A stretch of DNA of 64,000 nt from a bacterium (GCA_905221145.1 CAJNCA010000001.1:478151-542150); one strand, 5' to 3'. Positions 20,901-29,582 are shown, counted from the stretch's first letter. The notes: generated by a model from the letters alone, not told the origin. A program made the numbers and translations.

Positions 20901-23900
20901 AAATCCTGAAACATCAACAGATATTCAAGGTAAAGAACAGAAGAAAACACCTAAATTCACAATTGATGTAGATAAAGATGGTAATGGTACAACTCCAGAC
21001 CCAGTAACACCAAGTGCTACATACCCAGCTAAATTGGTAGATCCAAAAACGAATGCTAAAGTTGACTCTGTAACTGTTGAAGGAGAAGGAACTTACACAA
21101 TCAATCCTACGACAGGTGAGGTAACCTTCCAACCACTTCCAACCTTTAAGGGAACTGCTTCAGGTGTTGATGTAACATTGACAGCACCAGTAGGTCAAAA
21201 TAAAGATGGACAAGATGTAACGGCTACGGCTACTACAAAATACACTCCAACAGTAACAGCTGTAGAACCAACAGCTAAACCTACAGACTCAGCAGGAGTA
21301 CAAGGTGAAACTCAAAAAGGAACACCTACATTCACAGCTGGAAATGCAGAAGTACCAATTAAAGAAGACTCTCACAAACTTCTAGATAAAGAAGGAAATG
21401 AAGTTCAACCTGGACAAACAACTCCAGCATACGCTGAAGACGGAGTAACTGAGGTAGGTACATACTCAATCAATCCAGCAACAGGTGAAGTAACATTTAC
21501 ACCAACTGACAAAAAATACACTGGTAAAGTAACTCCAGCTAAAGTTCAAGCAGAAGATAAAAACGGAACGAAAGTAAACACTACTTACACTCCACACATC
21601 GTAGGTGTAACACCAACAGCAACACCAGCAGAATCTTCAGGTATCCAAGGTGAAGTTCAAGAAGGAATGGTGTCATTTGCACCTGGTGATACAACAATCG
21701 AAGGTGAGAAAAAATCAGTACCAATCAAAGCTAACTCAGCGGTTCTTCTTGATAAAGAAGGTAACCCAGTAGCACCAGGTACTCCAGTAGATGCTTTAGA
21801 TCCAGATGGAAACAAAGTAGGGACATACGAAATTGATCCAGTTACTAACAAAGTAACCTTCACACCAACTAACAAAGAATACAAAGGTAAAGTACAACCA
21901 GCTAAAGTACAAGCAGAAGACGAAAACGGAACTAAAGTTTCAACAACTTACACTCCAACTATCGTAGGTGTCACACCAACTGCTTCACCAGCTGAAACAA
22001 CAGATGTACAAGGTGTTGAACAATCTAAAGAAGTAACCTTCAAATCTGGTAAAGCAACTGTTAACGGTGTTGAAAAAGAAGTGCCACTTGACACTAATTC
22101 ATTCACACTATTAGATGAAAAAGGACAAGCAGCTACATCAGTACCAGCTAAAAACCCAGCAGGAGATGTTATCGGTACTTACACACTTAAAGTTGTAGAC
22201 GGTAAAGCAACTGCGGTATTTACTCCAACTGATAAAACATATGCAGGTGAAGTTGCACCAGTTACGATTCAAGCTAAAGACACAAATGGAACTCCAGTAA
22301 CAACAACTTACACTCCAAACATCACTCCAGTAGAACCAACAGGAAAACCTGTAACATCTGAAGGTGCACAAGGACAACCTCAAGAAGGAACTCCAACATT
22401 CACTCAAGGTGACGATAAAGTTCCTATGAAGATTGATGCGACTCAACCAGCTAAACTCATCGATCCAGCTACTGGAAACCCAACCGACGAAACAACAATT
22501 CCAGCCAAAGACGCTAACGGAAAAGAAGTTGGTACATACACAATCGATCCAACAACAGGTAAAGTAACATTCACACCTAACAAAGACTTCGTAGGTACTC
22601 CAGTACCAGCAACAGTTCAAGCCAAAGATGCGAATGGAACTCCAACAACTGCTACTTACACACCAACTATTAAGCCAGTTACTCCAGTAGGTGTAAATAC
22701 ATTTACTGAAGATATTCAAGGTGCACCACAAAGTGGTAAACCGGAATTCAAACCTGGTAAAACAACAATCAACGGTAAAGAAGTAGAAGTGCCAATGGAT
22801 GATAAAGTGCCAGCAACTTTCGAAGATGGAACAACTACTAAGACAATTCCAGGAGAAGGAACGTACACAGTAGATCCAGATGGAACAGTACACTTTACTC
22901 CAGATCCGCAATTCAAAGGTAAAGGAACAACAATGACAGTTGTTCGTAAAGACCAAAACGGAACTCCAGTTACTGCAGAATACACAGCTGTTGTACACCC
23001 AGCATCTCCAGAAGGAACAGAAGTTGAAACTGCAGGTGTTCAAGGTAAAGTACAAACTGGTAGACCAAACTTCATCGGTGGTAAAGTAACGATTGGCGGT
23101 GTTGAAAAAACTGTTGAAATCGACAATAATGTACCAGCGAAACTAATTGATCCTAAGACAGGACAAGAAGTAACAACTGTAACAATTGACGGAGAAGGAA
23201 CTTACACAGTTGCAGAAGATGGAACTGTAACATTCACTCCAGATAAAAACTTCAAAGGTAAAGGTACTGAATTAACAGTTAAACGTGTTGATAAGAACGG
23301 TACTCCAGCACTTGGTAAATACTCAGCAGTAGTAATCGGTGTTAAACCAACTGCAGAACCATCAGTGACTTCAGACATTCAAGGTCAAACTCAAAGCCAA
23401 CCAGTTAAATTCAAAGGTGGGGTAGTTGAAGTTGAAGACCCAATGACTAAAGCTAAAACTGAAGAAGTAGTAGCAATTGATCCAGATACTTACACATTAT
23501 TAGATGAAAATGGACAAAAAGCTGATAAAGTACCAGCTAAAGATCCAAAAGGTAATGTAATCGGTGAATACACTCTTGTTAAAGAAGCTGGTAAAGATCC
23601 AGTTGCAGTATTCACACCAACAGATAAAACTTACACAGGAGAAGTTAAACCAGTAACAGTTCAAGCGAAAGATACAAACGGAACAGCTGTAACAACAACT
23701 TACACTCCAAATATCACGCCTGTTAAACCAACTGCTAAAGGAACAACTTCTGAAGGTGCGCAAGGTCAAGAGCAAAGTGGAACTCCAACATTCACAGAAG
23801 GTCACGAAAAAGCTCCAATCGACCCAACAGTACCAGCTAAATTAATCGATCCAGAAACTGGTGAGCCAACTGAGGAAAAATCAGTAACAGTACCAGGAGA

Positions 23901-26592
23901 AGGAACTTACACAATCAACCCAGAAACTGGTGAAGTAACATTCAAACCAGAACCAAACTTCACAGGAAAAGCTGAAGGTGTTGAAGTTCAACGTAAAGAT
24001 ACAAACGGAACTCCAGCTACAGCTAAATACACACCAACAGTTAAACCGGTTACTCCAACATCAGATGACGTAGTATCTGAAGATGTTCAAGGTGCTAAAC
24101 AAACTGGAATTCCAGTGTTCACAGCAGGTAAAACAACAGTTAACGGTAAAGAAGTAACTGTAGAATTATCAGATGAACCAGCTAAATTAGTAGATCCGAA
24201 AACAGGAGAATCAGTAGATTCAGTAACAGTACCAGGAGAAGGAACTTATACAATTGAAAATGGTGTAGTAACATTCACTCCAGAACCACAATTTACAGGT
24301 AAAGCTAGCGGTGTAACAGTTAAACGTACTGACAAAAATGGTACAGAAGTAACTGCTAAATACACACCAACAGTTAAACCAGTAACACCAACATCAGATG
24401 ACGTAGTAACTACTGATGTACAAGGTGCAACTCAAAAAGGTAACCCAGCCTTTGAAGCAGGTAAAACAACAGTTAACGGTGTAGAAAAAACTGTAGAATT
24501 ATCTGATAAACCAGCTAAACTAGTAGATCCGAAAACAGGAGACCCAGTTGATTCTGTGACTATCGAAGGAGAAGGAACTTACACAGTTGCTCCAGATGGA
24601 ACTGTAACATTCACTCCAAATAAAGACTTCACTGGTCAAGCGACAGGTGTAACAGTTAAACGTGAAGATAAAAACGGAACACCAGTAACAGCTAAATACA
24701 CTCCAGTAGTATTACCAGTAACTCCAACAGGTAAAGACGTAACAACAATCGGTGAAAAAGGAGAACCTCAATCAGAAACTCCAGTATTCACAGCTGGAAC
24801 TACTAAAGTAAACGGTAAGACTGTAACAGTACCAATCGATGAAACAGTAGCTCCAACTTTAGAAGGTGCTGATAAAGACGGTAAAGTAGTAGTCCCAGGC
24901 GAAGGAACTTACACAATCGATAAGAACGGTAAAGTAACCTTCACTCCAGAACCAGACTTCGTAGGAACAGCTAAAGGTGTAACTGTTAAACGTGTTGACG
25001 AAAACGGGACACCAGTCACAGCTACTTACACTCCAACTGTATTAGGTAAAACAACTACTGAAAACGTAGTATCAGAAGGTGCTAAAGGACAACCTCAATC
25101 GAATACTCCAGTATTCAAAGGTGATGTAGATACTACAGTAGCTCCAACATTTAAAGATGGATCAACTGAGAAGAAAGTACCAGGAGAAGGAACTTATACA
25201 ATCGATAAAGATGGTAAAGTAACATTCACTCCAGAACCAAACTTCGTAGGAACAGCTACTCCAGTAAAAGTTGTACGTAAAGATAAGAATGGTAAGACAA
25301 TCAAAGCTTCTTACACACCAACAGTTCGTCCTGACACTAAATTTGTAGTAGTAGGAAAAGACGGTAAAGAAACTGAACTTATCCCATCTAAAGATGGTAA
25401 GAACCCATCAGAAACGATTCCAGGATACAAACTTGTTAAGACTGAAATGGATGAAAAAGGGAATACTAAACACATCTACGAACCAGTAACAACTAAACAC
25501 GTAGATAAGAATGGTAACCCAATCCCAGGAACAACAACTGAGGAAGGAACAAAAGATCCTAAGAACATTCCAGGATACAAAGTAGTAGAAACTCGTAAAC
25601 TTCCAAATGGAGATACTGAGTATGTATACGAAAAAGTAACGACTTCTTACATCGATGAAGCAGGTCATCCAATTCCAGGAACAGAAACTGAAGAAGGAAC
25701 TAAAGAAGCTAAGAAAGTTCCAGGTTACAAACTAGTAAATACAACAACTACTCCAGAAGGAGATACAGTTCATATTTACGCTCCAGTTCAAACATTCTTC
25801 AAGGATAAAGATGGTAATCCTATTACTGTTGATAAAAACAATAACCCTGTAGAGTCAACAGAAGAGGGAGAAAAACCTAAGAAAAATATCCCAGGTTACC
25901 GCTTCGTAGAAACTAAGACTCTTCCAAACGGCGATGTAGAACACGTTTATGAAAAAGTTACAACTCCATCACCAACACCATCAGTTGAAAAACCAAGAAT
26001 TATTGCTCGTGACACTGAAGGAAATATCATTCCAGGATTTGAATTTGATATGTTGTCACCAATCTTGGATATTCCTGAGTATGAGTATGTAGGTGAAGAG
26101 ACTCTTCCTGATGGTACAATCAAACGTATCTATAAGAAAGTGAAGAAATCAACTACACCAGTGACTTCATATAGTCCAACACCAACACCAGTTACAGAAA
26201 AAGTATTAACAACTTATGTAGATGAAAATGGTGAATTGATTATTCCGAATGAAGATGGTTCACATCCACGTAAATCATTAGAAGGTTATGAGCTAGTTCG
26301 TACAGAAACAGATGCGAATGGAAATGTTCGCAATGTTTACCGTAAGGTGCAATCTCAAAAACCAGTACAACCGGTAGAGCCAGTAACTCCAGCAATGCCT
26401 GAACAGCCAGCTAAACCAGAAGTACCAGCAACTCCAGCACAACCAGTAGAACCAACAGCAGTGAAAGAAGCTGAAGGTAAACGCGAATTGCCAAATACTG
26501 GTACAGAAGACCATGCTAGCCTAGCAGCACTTGGACTTCTCGGAGTATTGAGCGGATTTGGTCTTGTAGCCCGCAAGAAGAAAGAAGACTAA
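17935..26592 (+). CDS. cshA: CshA-like giant fibrillar adhesin with lectin-like NR2 head, gene 3 of 3
   Basis: This wall-anchored adhesin has about 2885 residues and is the closest of the three to S. gordonii CshA, which binds fibronectin and partner bacteria. After the YGIRK signal and helical section (to about 290) comes a CshA NR2-type lectin-like head (about 296-650). A GEVED-type module follows (VRGFIDFNGNGKFDKGEE near 741, ending GEVEDNQIQISHPP near 822). Then come 14 CshA-type repeats (822-2466), six MucBP-like units, a Pro-rich segment, LPNTG (2852-2856) and KKKED. AAGGAGG at 17917-17923 lies 11 nt before ATG 17935; an in-frame GTG at 17926 is only 2 nt from the SD and was rejected. 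It has its own promoter and terminator. Family assignment rests on the NR2, GEVED and repeat order. Confidence 0.9.
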   Translation: MKGKQQDFRTEKYIRYGIRKYSFGAASVAIAAGLMFLGNGAVSATEVQSAETTISAAAPSQDDKEKEKAEPKAETVETVKPETEKAVEAKPEVKAEETKKVNKAILEASIATLESKLSTAKYADATVVSSAKEVLATAKAALAKADASQADVDAQSETVSALSTVVTESNTAGFDKKQAAEKEAAKAEAEKNATPAEKALSVATTTLTQVSSEAEVTNKLAETELAKADVKEENKAAVTAAVAKNQAVLTETKALLADKSVTKEQVDAQLERLNESILAVYNELKNAGIGRDGKFAVNLADAQTTALKDSSTETGQKWLEDHGYSSLRDIPILNKGKDDKALSNLGKQIQWLDFSDTAAWTGLKSNGQLQVGSVFTKQLIPGYIVKMTVKELKPFHATEVYKNRVAGTANEDTYDAAAQNVFKDGQANGIGGSAQTQWSHIKNAGLDSTPHKTTIAGTDDKANQKVGTIGGVVFKVEATYNGKETKPGIVMTTGEDIGEKESEIYTTNGTPWDLVAMVGKEDEVNPYDPITSSRMDNVTSPQLFSQASAGLQKALANKLFATPDAATAGLGSQVFGGYQDSNGQRTPRATPIVSTAGATEVGMFMISGGAQSSMIGIKLSDFGDLPESYGTAEHFLKTETVNYKTNGIEEIQQPYLGKVKADPEAVNGERVRGKGSDDATDNADEGVDQLIAPDNVVNNKDTGEPEVHLIKGPDNTYKVKVIASANGNDRYTGTVEPAYVRGFIDFNGNGKFDKGEESSIAEVTGKNQEVELTFTNTQIIDTSKDVANFRVRIAKDQKQIEKPTGIAYSGEVEDNQIQISHPPRGDYEETTGKQGEKQNIGIEFINRVEADASELGSNNGKTTFNAYGKINYTEQRNSISLASTKKVQTEGVMIVNPDGSLTKTYTKAGQGTYEVTDTGVTFTPEANFVGKADGIVLRAVDTNGQSTGWTALTDQNKLENVNDGTHSAGTTKTMDAVYVPNVTPKEITANPETSTDIQGKEQKKTPKFTIDVDKDGNGTTPDPVTPSATYPAKLVDPKTNAKVDSVTVEGEGTYTINPTTGEVTFQPLPTFKGTASGVDVTLTAPVGQNKDGQDVTATATTKYTPTVTAVEPTAKPTDSAGVQGETQKGTPTFTAGNAEVPIKEDSHKLLDKEGNEVQPGQTTPAYAEDGVTEVGTYSINPATGEVTFTPTDKKYTGKVTPAKVQAEDKNGTKVNTTYTPHIVGVTPTATPAESSGIQGEVQEGMVSFAPGDTTIEGEKKSVPIKANSAVLLDKEGNPVAPGTPVDALDPDGNKVGTYEIDPVTNKVTFTPTNKEYKGKVQPAKVQAEDENGTKVSTTYTPTIVGVTPTASPAETTDVQGVEQSKEVTFKSGKATVNGVEKEVPLDTNSFTLLDEKGQAATSVPAKNPAGDVIGTYTLKVVDGKATAVFTPTDKTYAGEVAPVTIQAKDTNGTPVTTTYTPNITPVEPTGKPVTSEGAQGQPQEGTPTFTQGDDKVPMKIDATQPAKLIDPATGNPTDETTIPAKDANGKEVGTYTIDPTTGKVTFTPNKDFVGTPVPATVQAKDANGTPTTATYTPTIKPVTPVGVNTFTEDIQGAPQSGKPEFKPGKTTINGKEVEVPMDDKVPATFEDGTTTKTIPGEGTYTVDPDGTVHFTPDPQFKGKGTTMTVVRKDQNGTPVTAEYTAVVHPASPEGTEVETAGVQGKVQTGRPNFIGGKVTIGGVEKTVEIDNNVPAKLIDPKTGQEVTTVTIDGEGTYTVAEDGTVTFTPDKNFKGKGTELTVKRVDKNGTPALGKYSAVVIGVKPTAEPSVTSDIQGQTQSQPVKFKGGVVEVEDPMTKAKTEEVVAIDPDTYTLLDENGQKADKVPAKDPKGNVIGEYTLVKEAGKDPVAVFTPTDKTYTGEVKPVTVQAKDTNGTAVTTTYTPNITPVKPTAKGTTSEGAQGQEQSGTPTFTEGHEKAPIDPTVPAKLIDPETGEPTEEKSVTVPGEGTYTINPETGEVTFKPEPNFTGKAEGVEVQRKDTNGTPATAKYTPTVKPVTPTSDDVVSEDVQGAKQTGIPVFTAGKTTVNGKEVTVELSDEPAKLVDPKTGESVDSVTVPGEGTYTIENGVVTFTPEPQFTGKASGVTVKRTDKNGTEVTAKYTPTVKPVTPTSDDVVTTDVQGATQKGNPAFEAGKTTVNGVEKTVELSDKPAKLVDPKTGDPVDSVTIEGEGTYTVAPDGTVTFTPNKDFTGQATGVTVKREDKNGTPVTAKYTPVVLPVTPTGKDVTTIGEKGEPQSETPVFTAGTTKVNGKTVTVPIDETVAPTLEGADKDGKVVVPGEGTYTIDKNGKVTFTPEPDFVGTAKGVTVKRVDENGTPVTATYTPTVLGKTTTENVVSEGAKGQPQSNTPVFKGDVDTTVAPTFKDGSTEKKVPGEGTYTIDKDGKVTFTPEPNFVGTATPVKVVRKDKNGKTIKASYTPTVRPDTKFVVVGKDGKETELIPSKDGKNPSETIPGYKLVKTEMDEKGNTKHIYEPVTTKHVDKNGNPIPGTTTEEGTKDPKNIPGYKVVETRKLPNGDTEYVYEKVTTSYIDEAGHPIPGTETEEGTKEAKKVPGYKLVNTTTTPEGDTVHIYAPVQTFFKDKDGNPITVDKNNNPVESTEEGEKPKKNIPGYRFVETKTLPNGDVEHVYEKVTTPSPTPSVEKPRIIARDTEGNIIPGFEFDMLSPILDIPEYEYVGEETLPDGTIKRIYKKVKKSTTPVTSYSPTPTPVTEKVLTTYVDENGELIIPNEDGSHPRKSLEGYELVRTETDANGNVRNVYRKVQSQKPVQPVEPVTPAMPEQPAKPEVPATPAQPVEPTAVKEAEGKRELPNTGTEDHASLAALGLLGVLSGFGLVARKKKED
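20398..25332 (+). repeat. cshA: Array of 14 CshA-type fibril repeats
   Basis: Fourteen units were counted. The first is atypical and longer, and follows directly on the GEVED module. Units 11 and 12 both open PTSDDVV and are close copies. The last unit closes with YTPTVRP, as in genes 1 and 2. Confidence 0.85.
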
Positions 26593-26636
26593 TCTTTCTA
26601 ATTGACATGATTTGTTTGCAATGAACAGATCTGTTT

Positions 26637-26671
26637 AAACCTGATGAATCATTCGATTCATCAGGTTTTTT
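26637..26671 (+). terminator. Rho-independent terminator after adhesin gene 3
   Basis: A strong stem pairs 26637-26650 with 26655-26668 (AAACCTGATGAATC / GATTCATCAGGTTT, loop ATTC), followed by TTT. Confidence 0.92.
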
Positions 26672-26672
26672 C

Positions 26673-26770
26673 GGCTCTTTGTCAACTGTAGTGGGTTGAA
26701 GAAAAGCTAAGATCGAGAAAGGACGAATTTTGTCCTTTCTTTTTTTGAGTATAACAGCCATGTCGTTCAT
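26673..26770. mobile_element. Probable terminal remnant of an ISL3-type insertion sequence
   Basis: The sequence starting GGCTCTTTGTCAACTGTAG resembles the terminal inverted repeat that I associate with ISL3-family elements of streptococci (IS1167/IS1193 type). It is followed by a hairpin, AGAAAGGAC / GTCCTTTCT with a T-run (26716-26747), as often seen at such ends. No transposase is present, so this is at most a scar. The stretch 26771-26839 shows nothing recognisable. The family assignment is from memory. Confidence 0.5.
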
Positions 26771-26839
26771 CTGAGATGTAAGTACTCCGTGGTTACCATC
26801 TACTAGTGAACCTATATGAGTAAACTACGTGAGCAATTG

Positions 26840-26943
26840 ATACTCTTCAAAAATCTCTTCAAACCACGTCAGCGTCGGCTTGTCGTACTCAAGTACTGCC
26901 TGCGCCTAGCTTTCTAGTTTGCTCTTTGATTTTTATTGAGTAT
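26840..26943 (+). repeat. BOX element, boxA-boxC form without boxB
   Basis: boxA begins ATACTCTTCAAAAATCTCTT and contains CCACGTCAGCGTCGGCTTG, close to the complement of the classic BOX-A1R primer site. boxC ends with CTAGTTTGCTCTTTGATT and ATTGAGTAT. The two ends form the usual inverted repeat (ATACTC / GAGTAT). The boxB module is absent, giving about 104 bp. BOX elements are typical of S. pneumoniae and relatives. Confidence 0.9.
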
Positions 26944-27057
26944 GAATTCGAACTAGAGAGGTAATTAATAGATTTATGCTATAATCATGGCAGACTGTAT
27001 GCGTTTGATTATAGTTCATCAAAAACTAGATTAGAATTATCAGATAATATCATTTTA

Positions 27058-27066
27058 TGTTATAAT
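27058..27066 (+). promoter_or_regulatory. Extended -10 promoter of the methyltransferase gene
   Basis: TGT TATAAT lies 25 nt before the start codon, with no good -35. A second TGC TATAAT occurs at 26977-26985, just after the BOX element, and could be an alternative start site. Confidence 0.5.
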
Positions 27067-27090
27067 GAAGAAAAAAACAGAGGTGTTCAA

Positions 27091-27849
27091 ATGTCAGAAG
27101 CAGGTCATAAGTTTTTAGCGAAACTGGGGAAAAAACGCTTACGTCCAGGTGGAAAACGTGCCACAGATTGGTTAATTGCGGAAGGAGGATTTTCAAAAGA
27201 AAAGAGAATACTAGAGGTTGCGTGTAATAGGGGAACTACAGCAATTGAGTTGGCACAGCGTTTTGGTTGTAAGATAACTGCTGTTGATATGGATGGTCAA
27301 GCTTTAGAAGTGGCTAAAAAATCTGCTAAAACGGCAGGTGTTGGTCATTTAATCAGGTTTGAAAGAGCAAATGCAATGAAACTTCCTTATGAAGATGCTA
27401 GTTTTGATATTGTTATAAATGAAGCTATGCTGACTATGCAAGCCGATCAAGCTAAGAAAAAATGTGTAATGGAGTATCTAAGGGTTTTAAAACCTGAAGG
27501 TCTTCTTTTGACACATGATGTACTTCTTAAGGAAGATAAAGAGTCTGTCAGACAGGAATTGTCACAAGCAATTCATGTAAATGTAGGTCCTTTAACTCAA
27601 GATGGTTGGGAAGAGGTGATGATAGAATCAGGTTATCGTGATGTGAAAGTATTGACTGGTGAAATGACATTAATGAAATTATCAGGTATGATTTATGACG
27701 AAGGTTGGCTAGGAACTTTGAAAATTTGTGTAAATGCTTGTAAAAAGGAGAATAGAAAGCAGTTTTTAACTATGTATAAAATGTTCGCTAAGAATAAAAA
27801 GAACTTGGGCTTTATTGCTATGGCTAGTTATAAATCGTCAAATCGTTAG
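27091..27849 (+). CDS. Class I SAM-dependent methyltransferase
   Basis: This 252-residue protein has a Rossmann methyltransferase fold. Motif I is ILEVACNRGTTAIELAQ (residues about 40-56), the acidic end of strand 2 is AVDMD, motif IV is FDIVINEAML and motif VI is LKPEGLLLTHD. The Asn-Arg in motif I replaces the commoner GxGxG second Gly. The substrate cannot be read from sequence; the family includes small-molecule enzymes of the ubiE/Tam type. AGAGGTG lies 5 nt before the ATG. A methyltransferase gene stands at this place next to apt in pneumococcus as I recall it. It is probably transcribed alone, since apt has its own -10. Confidence 0.85.
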   Translation: MSEAGHKFLAKLGKKRLRPGGKRATDWLIAEGGFSKEKRILEVACNRGTTAIELAQRFGCKITAVDMDGQALEVAKKSAKTAGVGHLIRFERANAMKLPYEDASFDIVINEAMLTMQADQAKKKCVMEYLRVLKPEGLLLTHDVLLKEDKESVRQELSQAIHVNVGPLTQDGWEEVMIESGYRDVKVLTGEMTLMKLSGMIYDEGWLGTLKICVNACKKENRKQFLTMYKMFAKNKKNLGFIAMASYKSSNR

Positions 27850-27894
27850 ATAATCATTGAAGTTAACTTTTCCTTTTTTCTTTCTTAAAAAATA

Positions 27895-27903
27895 TGCTAT
27901 AAT
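27895..27903 (+). promoter_or_regulatory. apt: Extended -10 promoter of apt
   Basis: TGC TATAAT (27895-27903) lies 31 nt before the chosen apt start. The -35 region is T-rich without a clear hexamer. This promoter falls inside the longer open frame and therefore argues against the upstream in-frame start. Confidence 0.6.
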
Positions 27904-27934
27904 AGAGAGTAAAAACTTTGAAAGAAAGAAAAAG

Positions 27935-28447
27935 ATGAATTTAAAAGATTACATTGCAACAATTGAAAATTATCCAAAGGAAGGCATTACCTTCCGTGAT
28001 ATCAGTCCTTTGATGGCTGATGGAAATGCTTATAGCTATGCTGTTCGTGAAATTGTTCAGTATGCTACTGACAAGAAAATTGATATGATTGTAGGTCCTG
28101 AGGCTCGTGGATTTATCGTGGGTTGTCCAGTTGCCTTTGAGTTGGGAATTGGTTTTGCTCCTGTTCGTAAGCCAGGGAAATTACCACGTGAAGTTATTTC
28201 TGCTGACTATGAAAAAGAGTACGGTGTTGATACCTTGACTATGCATGCTGATGCCATTAAGCCTGGTCAACGTGTTCTTATCGTAGATGACCTCTTGGCG
28301 ACAGGTGGAACTGTTAAGGCAACCATCGAGATGATTGAAAAACTTGGTGGTGTTGTAGCAGGTTGTGCCTTCCTTGTTGAATTGGATGAATTGAACGGCC
28401 GTGAAAAAATCGGTGACTACGATTACAAAGTTTTGATGCATTATTAA
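27935..28447 (+). CDS. apt: Adenine phosphoribosyltransferase
   Basis: This cytosolic purine salvage enzyme converts adenine and PRPP to AMP and pyrophosphate. It has 170 residues, the usual family length. It begins [18 protein letters not shown] with the conserved FRDISPLM. The PRPP-binding motif [13 protein letters not shown] is followed by a C-terminal YDYKVLMHY. An open frame extends 26 codons upstream to 27857, but the -10 box lies inside it and Apt proteins normally start here. The SD is weak. The gene stands alone between its promoter and a terminator. Confidence 0.95.
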   Translation: MNLKDYIATIENYPKEGITFRDISPLMADGNAYSYAVREIVQYATDKKIDMIVGPEARGFIVGCPVAFELGIGFAPVRKPGKLPREVISADYEKEYGVDTLTMHADAIKPGQRVLIVDDLLATGGTVKATIEMIEKLGGVVAGCAFLVELDELNGREKIGDYDYKVLMHY

Positions 28448-28449
28448 TG

Positions 28450-28476
28450 AAAAACAGTCCCTAGGGCTGTTTTCTC
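28450..28476 (+). terminator. Rho-independent terminator after apt
   Basis: The stem AAAACAG-CCC / GGG-CTGTTTT with one bulged T (28451-28473) is followed by T-rich sequence. Confidence 0.8.
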
Positions 28477-28520
28477 TACATTGGGATATAAAAATAGACT
28501 ATAGCTAGTTAGAGAAAAAC

Positions 28521-28554
28521 TATAATTGAAAACTATATCTTCTTGCAGTATAAT
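28521..28554 (+). promoter_or_regulatory. metA: metA promoter with MET-box
   Basis: A near-consensus promoter: TTGAAA (28526-28531), 17 nt, TATAAT (28549-28554). Overlapping the -35 is the palindrome TATAATTGAAAACTATA (28521-28537). It closely matches the MET-box TATAGTTTNAAACTATA described for the LysR-type regulator MtaR/MetR in streptococci. Methionine-responsive control is inferred from that match. Confidence 0.75.
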
Positions 28555-28629
28555 AAAAGGACTAAGTGTTTGAATTTTAGCTTCAAACGCATGCAATTAT
28601 TCCTGAAAGAGTACAGTTAGGAGAGGGTT

Positions 28630-29574
28630 ATGCCGATTCGAATTGATAAAAAATTGCCAGCTGTTGAGATTTTACGGACAGAGAATATCTTTGTCATGGA
28701 TGATCAACGTGCTGCCCACCAAGATATCCGTCCCTTGAAGATTTTAATCTTAAATCTCATGCCACAAAAAATGGTCACAGAGACTCAATTGTTGCGCCAT
28801 TTGGCCAATACACCCCTGCAACTGGATATTGATTTCCTCTATATGGAGAGCCATCGTTCTAAGACAACTCGTTCAGAACACATGGAGACCTTCTACAAAA
28901 CTTTTCCTGAAGTCAAGGACGAGTATTTTGACGGAATGATTATCACGGGTGCTCCAGTTGAGCATTTACCATTTGAGGAAGTGGACTATTGGGAGGAATT
29001 CAGTCAGGTTATCGAGTGGTCCAAGACCCATGTCTATTCGACCCTTCATATCTGTTGGGGGGCTCAGGCTGGGCTTTATCTCCGCTATGGTGTTGAAAAA
29101 TACCAGATGGATAGTAAGTTATCAGGTATTTATCCTCAGGATACCTTAAAAGAAGGGCACCTTCTCTTTAGAGGCTTTGATGATAGCTATGTATCCCCTC
29201 ATTCACGGCACACAGAGATTTCTAAGGAAGAAATCTTAAACAAGACCAATCTCGAGATTTTATCGGAAGGCCCTCAGGTTGGGGTTTCGATTTTGGCCAG
29301 TCGTGATTTACGAGAAATTTATAGTTTTGGGCATTTGGAGTATGATCGTGATACCCTGGCAAAAGAGTATTTCCGAGATCGTGATGCAGGTTTGGATCCT
29401 CATATTCCAGAAAATTACTTTAAGGATGATGATGTCAACCAAACACCTTGTCTTTGTTGGTCTTCATCAGCAGCCCTCTTTTTCAGTAACTGGGTAAACT
29501 ATGCGGTCTATCAGGAAACACCTTTTGACTGGAGAAAGATAGAAGATGATGCATCTGCATATGGGTATTTATAA
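28630..29574 (+). CDS. metA: Homoserine O-acetyltransferase (MetA family)
   Basis: This enzyme acylates homoserine in the first committed step of methionine synthesis. It has 314 residues. The catalytic residues are in their family positions: Cys142 in HICWGAQAG, and His235 with Glu237 in FGHLEYD. Residue 111 is Glu ([10 protein letters not shown]). Published work on MetA enzymes links Glu here to acetyl-CoA use and Gly to succinyl-CoA use, so acetylation is predicted although the family is often labelled succinyltransferase. AGGAGAGG precedes the ATG. A MET-box promoter lies upstream. The DnaD-like gene starts 8 nt downstream and is probably co-transcribed. Confidence 0.94.
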   Translation: MPIRIDKKLPAVEILRTENIFVMDDQRAAHQDIRPLKILILNLMPQKMVTETQLLRHLANTPLQLDIDFLYMESHRSKTTRSEHMETFYKTFPEVKDEYFDGMIITGAPVEHLPFEEVDYWEEFSQVIEWSKTHVYSTLHICWGAQAGLYLRYGVEKYQMDSKLSGIYPQDTLKEGHLLFRGFDDSYVSPHSRHTEISKEEILNKTNLEILSEGPQVGVSILASRDLREIYSFGHLEYDRDTLAKEYFRDRDAGLDPHIPENYFKDDDVNQTPCLCWSSSAALFFSNWVNYAVYQETPFDWRKIEDDASAYGYL

Positions 29575-29582
29575 GAGGAATT

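Noticed and set aside
26516..26770. An 84-codon - strand frame across the end of adhesin gene 3 and the IS-like remnant
   Set aside because: It overlaps the terminator and the anchor-coding end and has no SD. It is the kind of spurious frame often annotated at IS ends.
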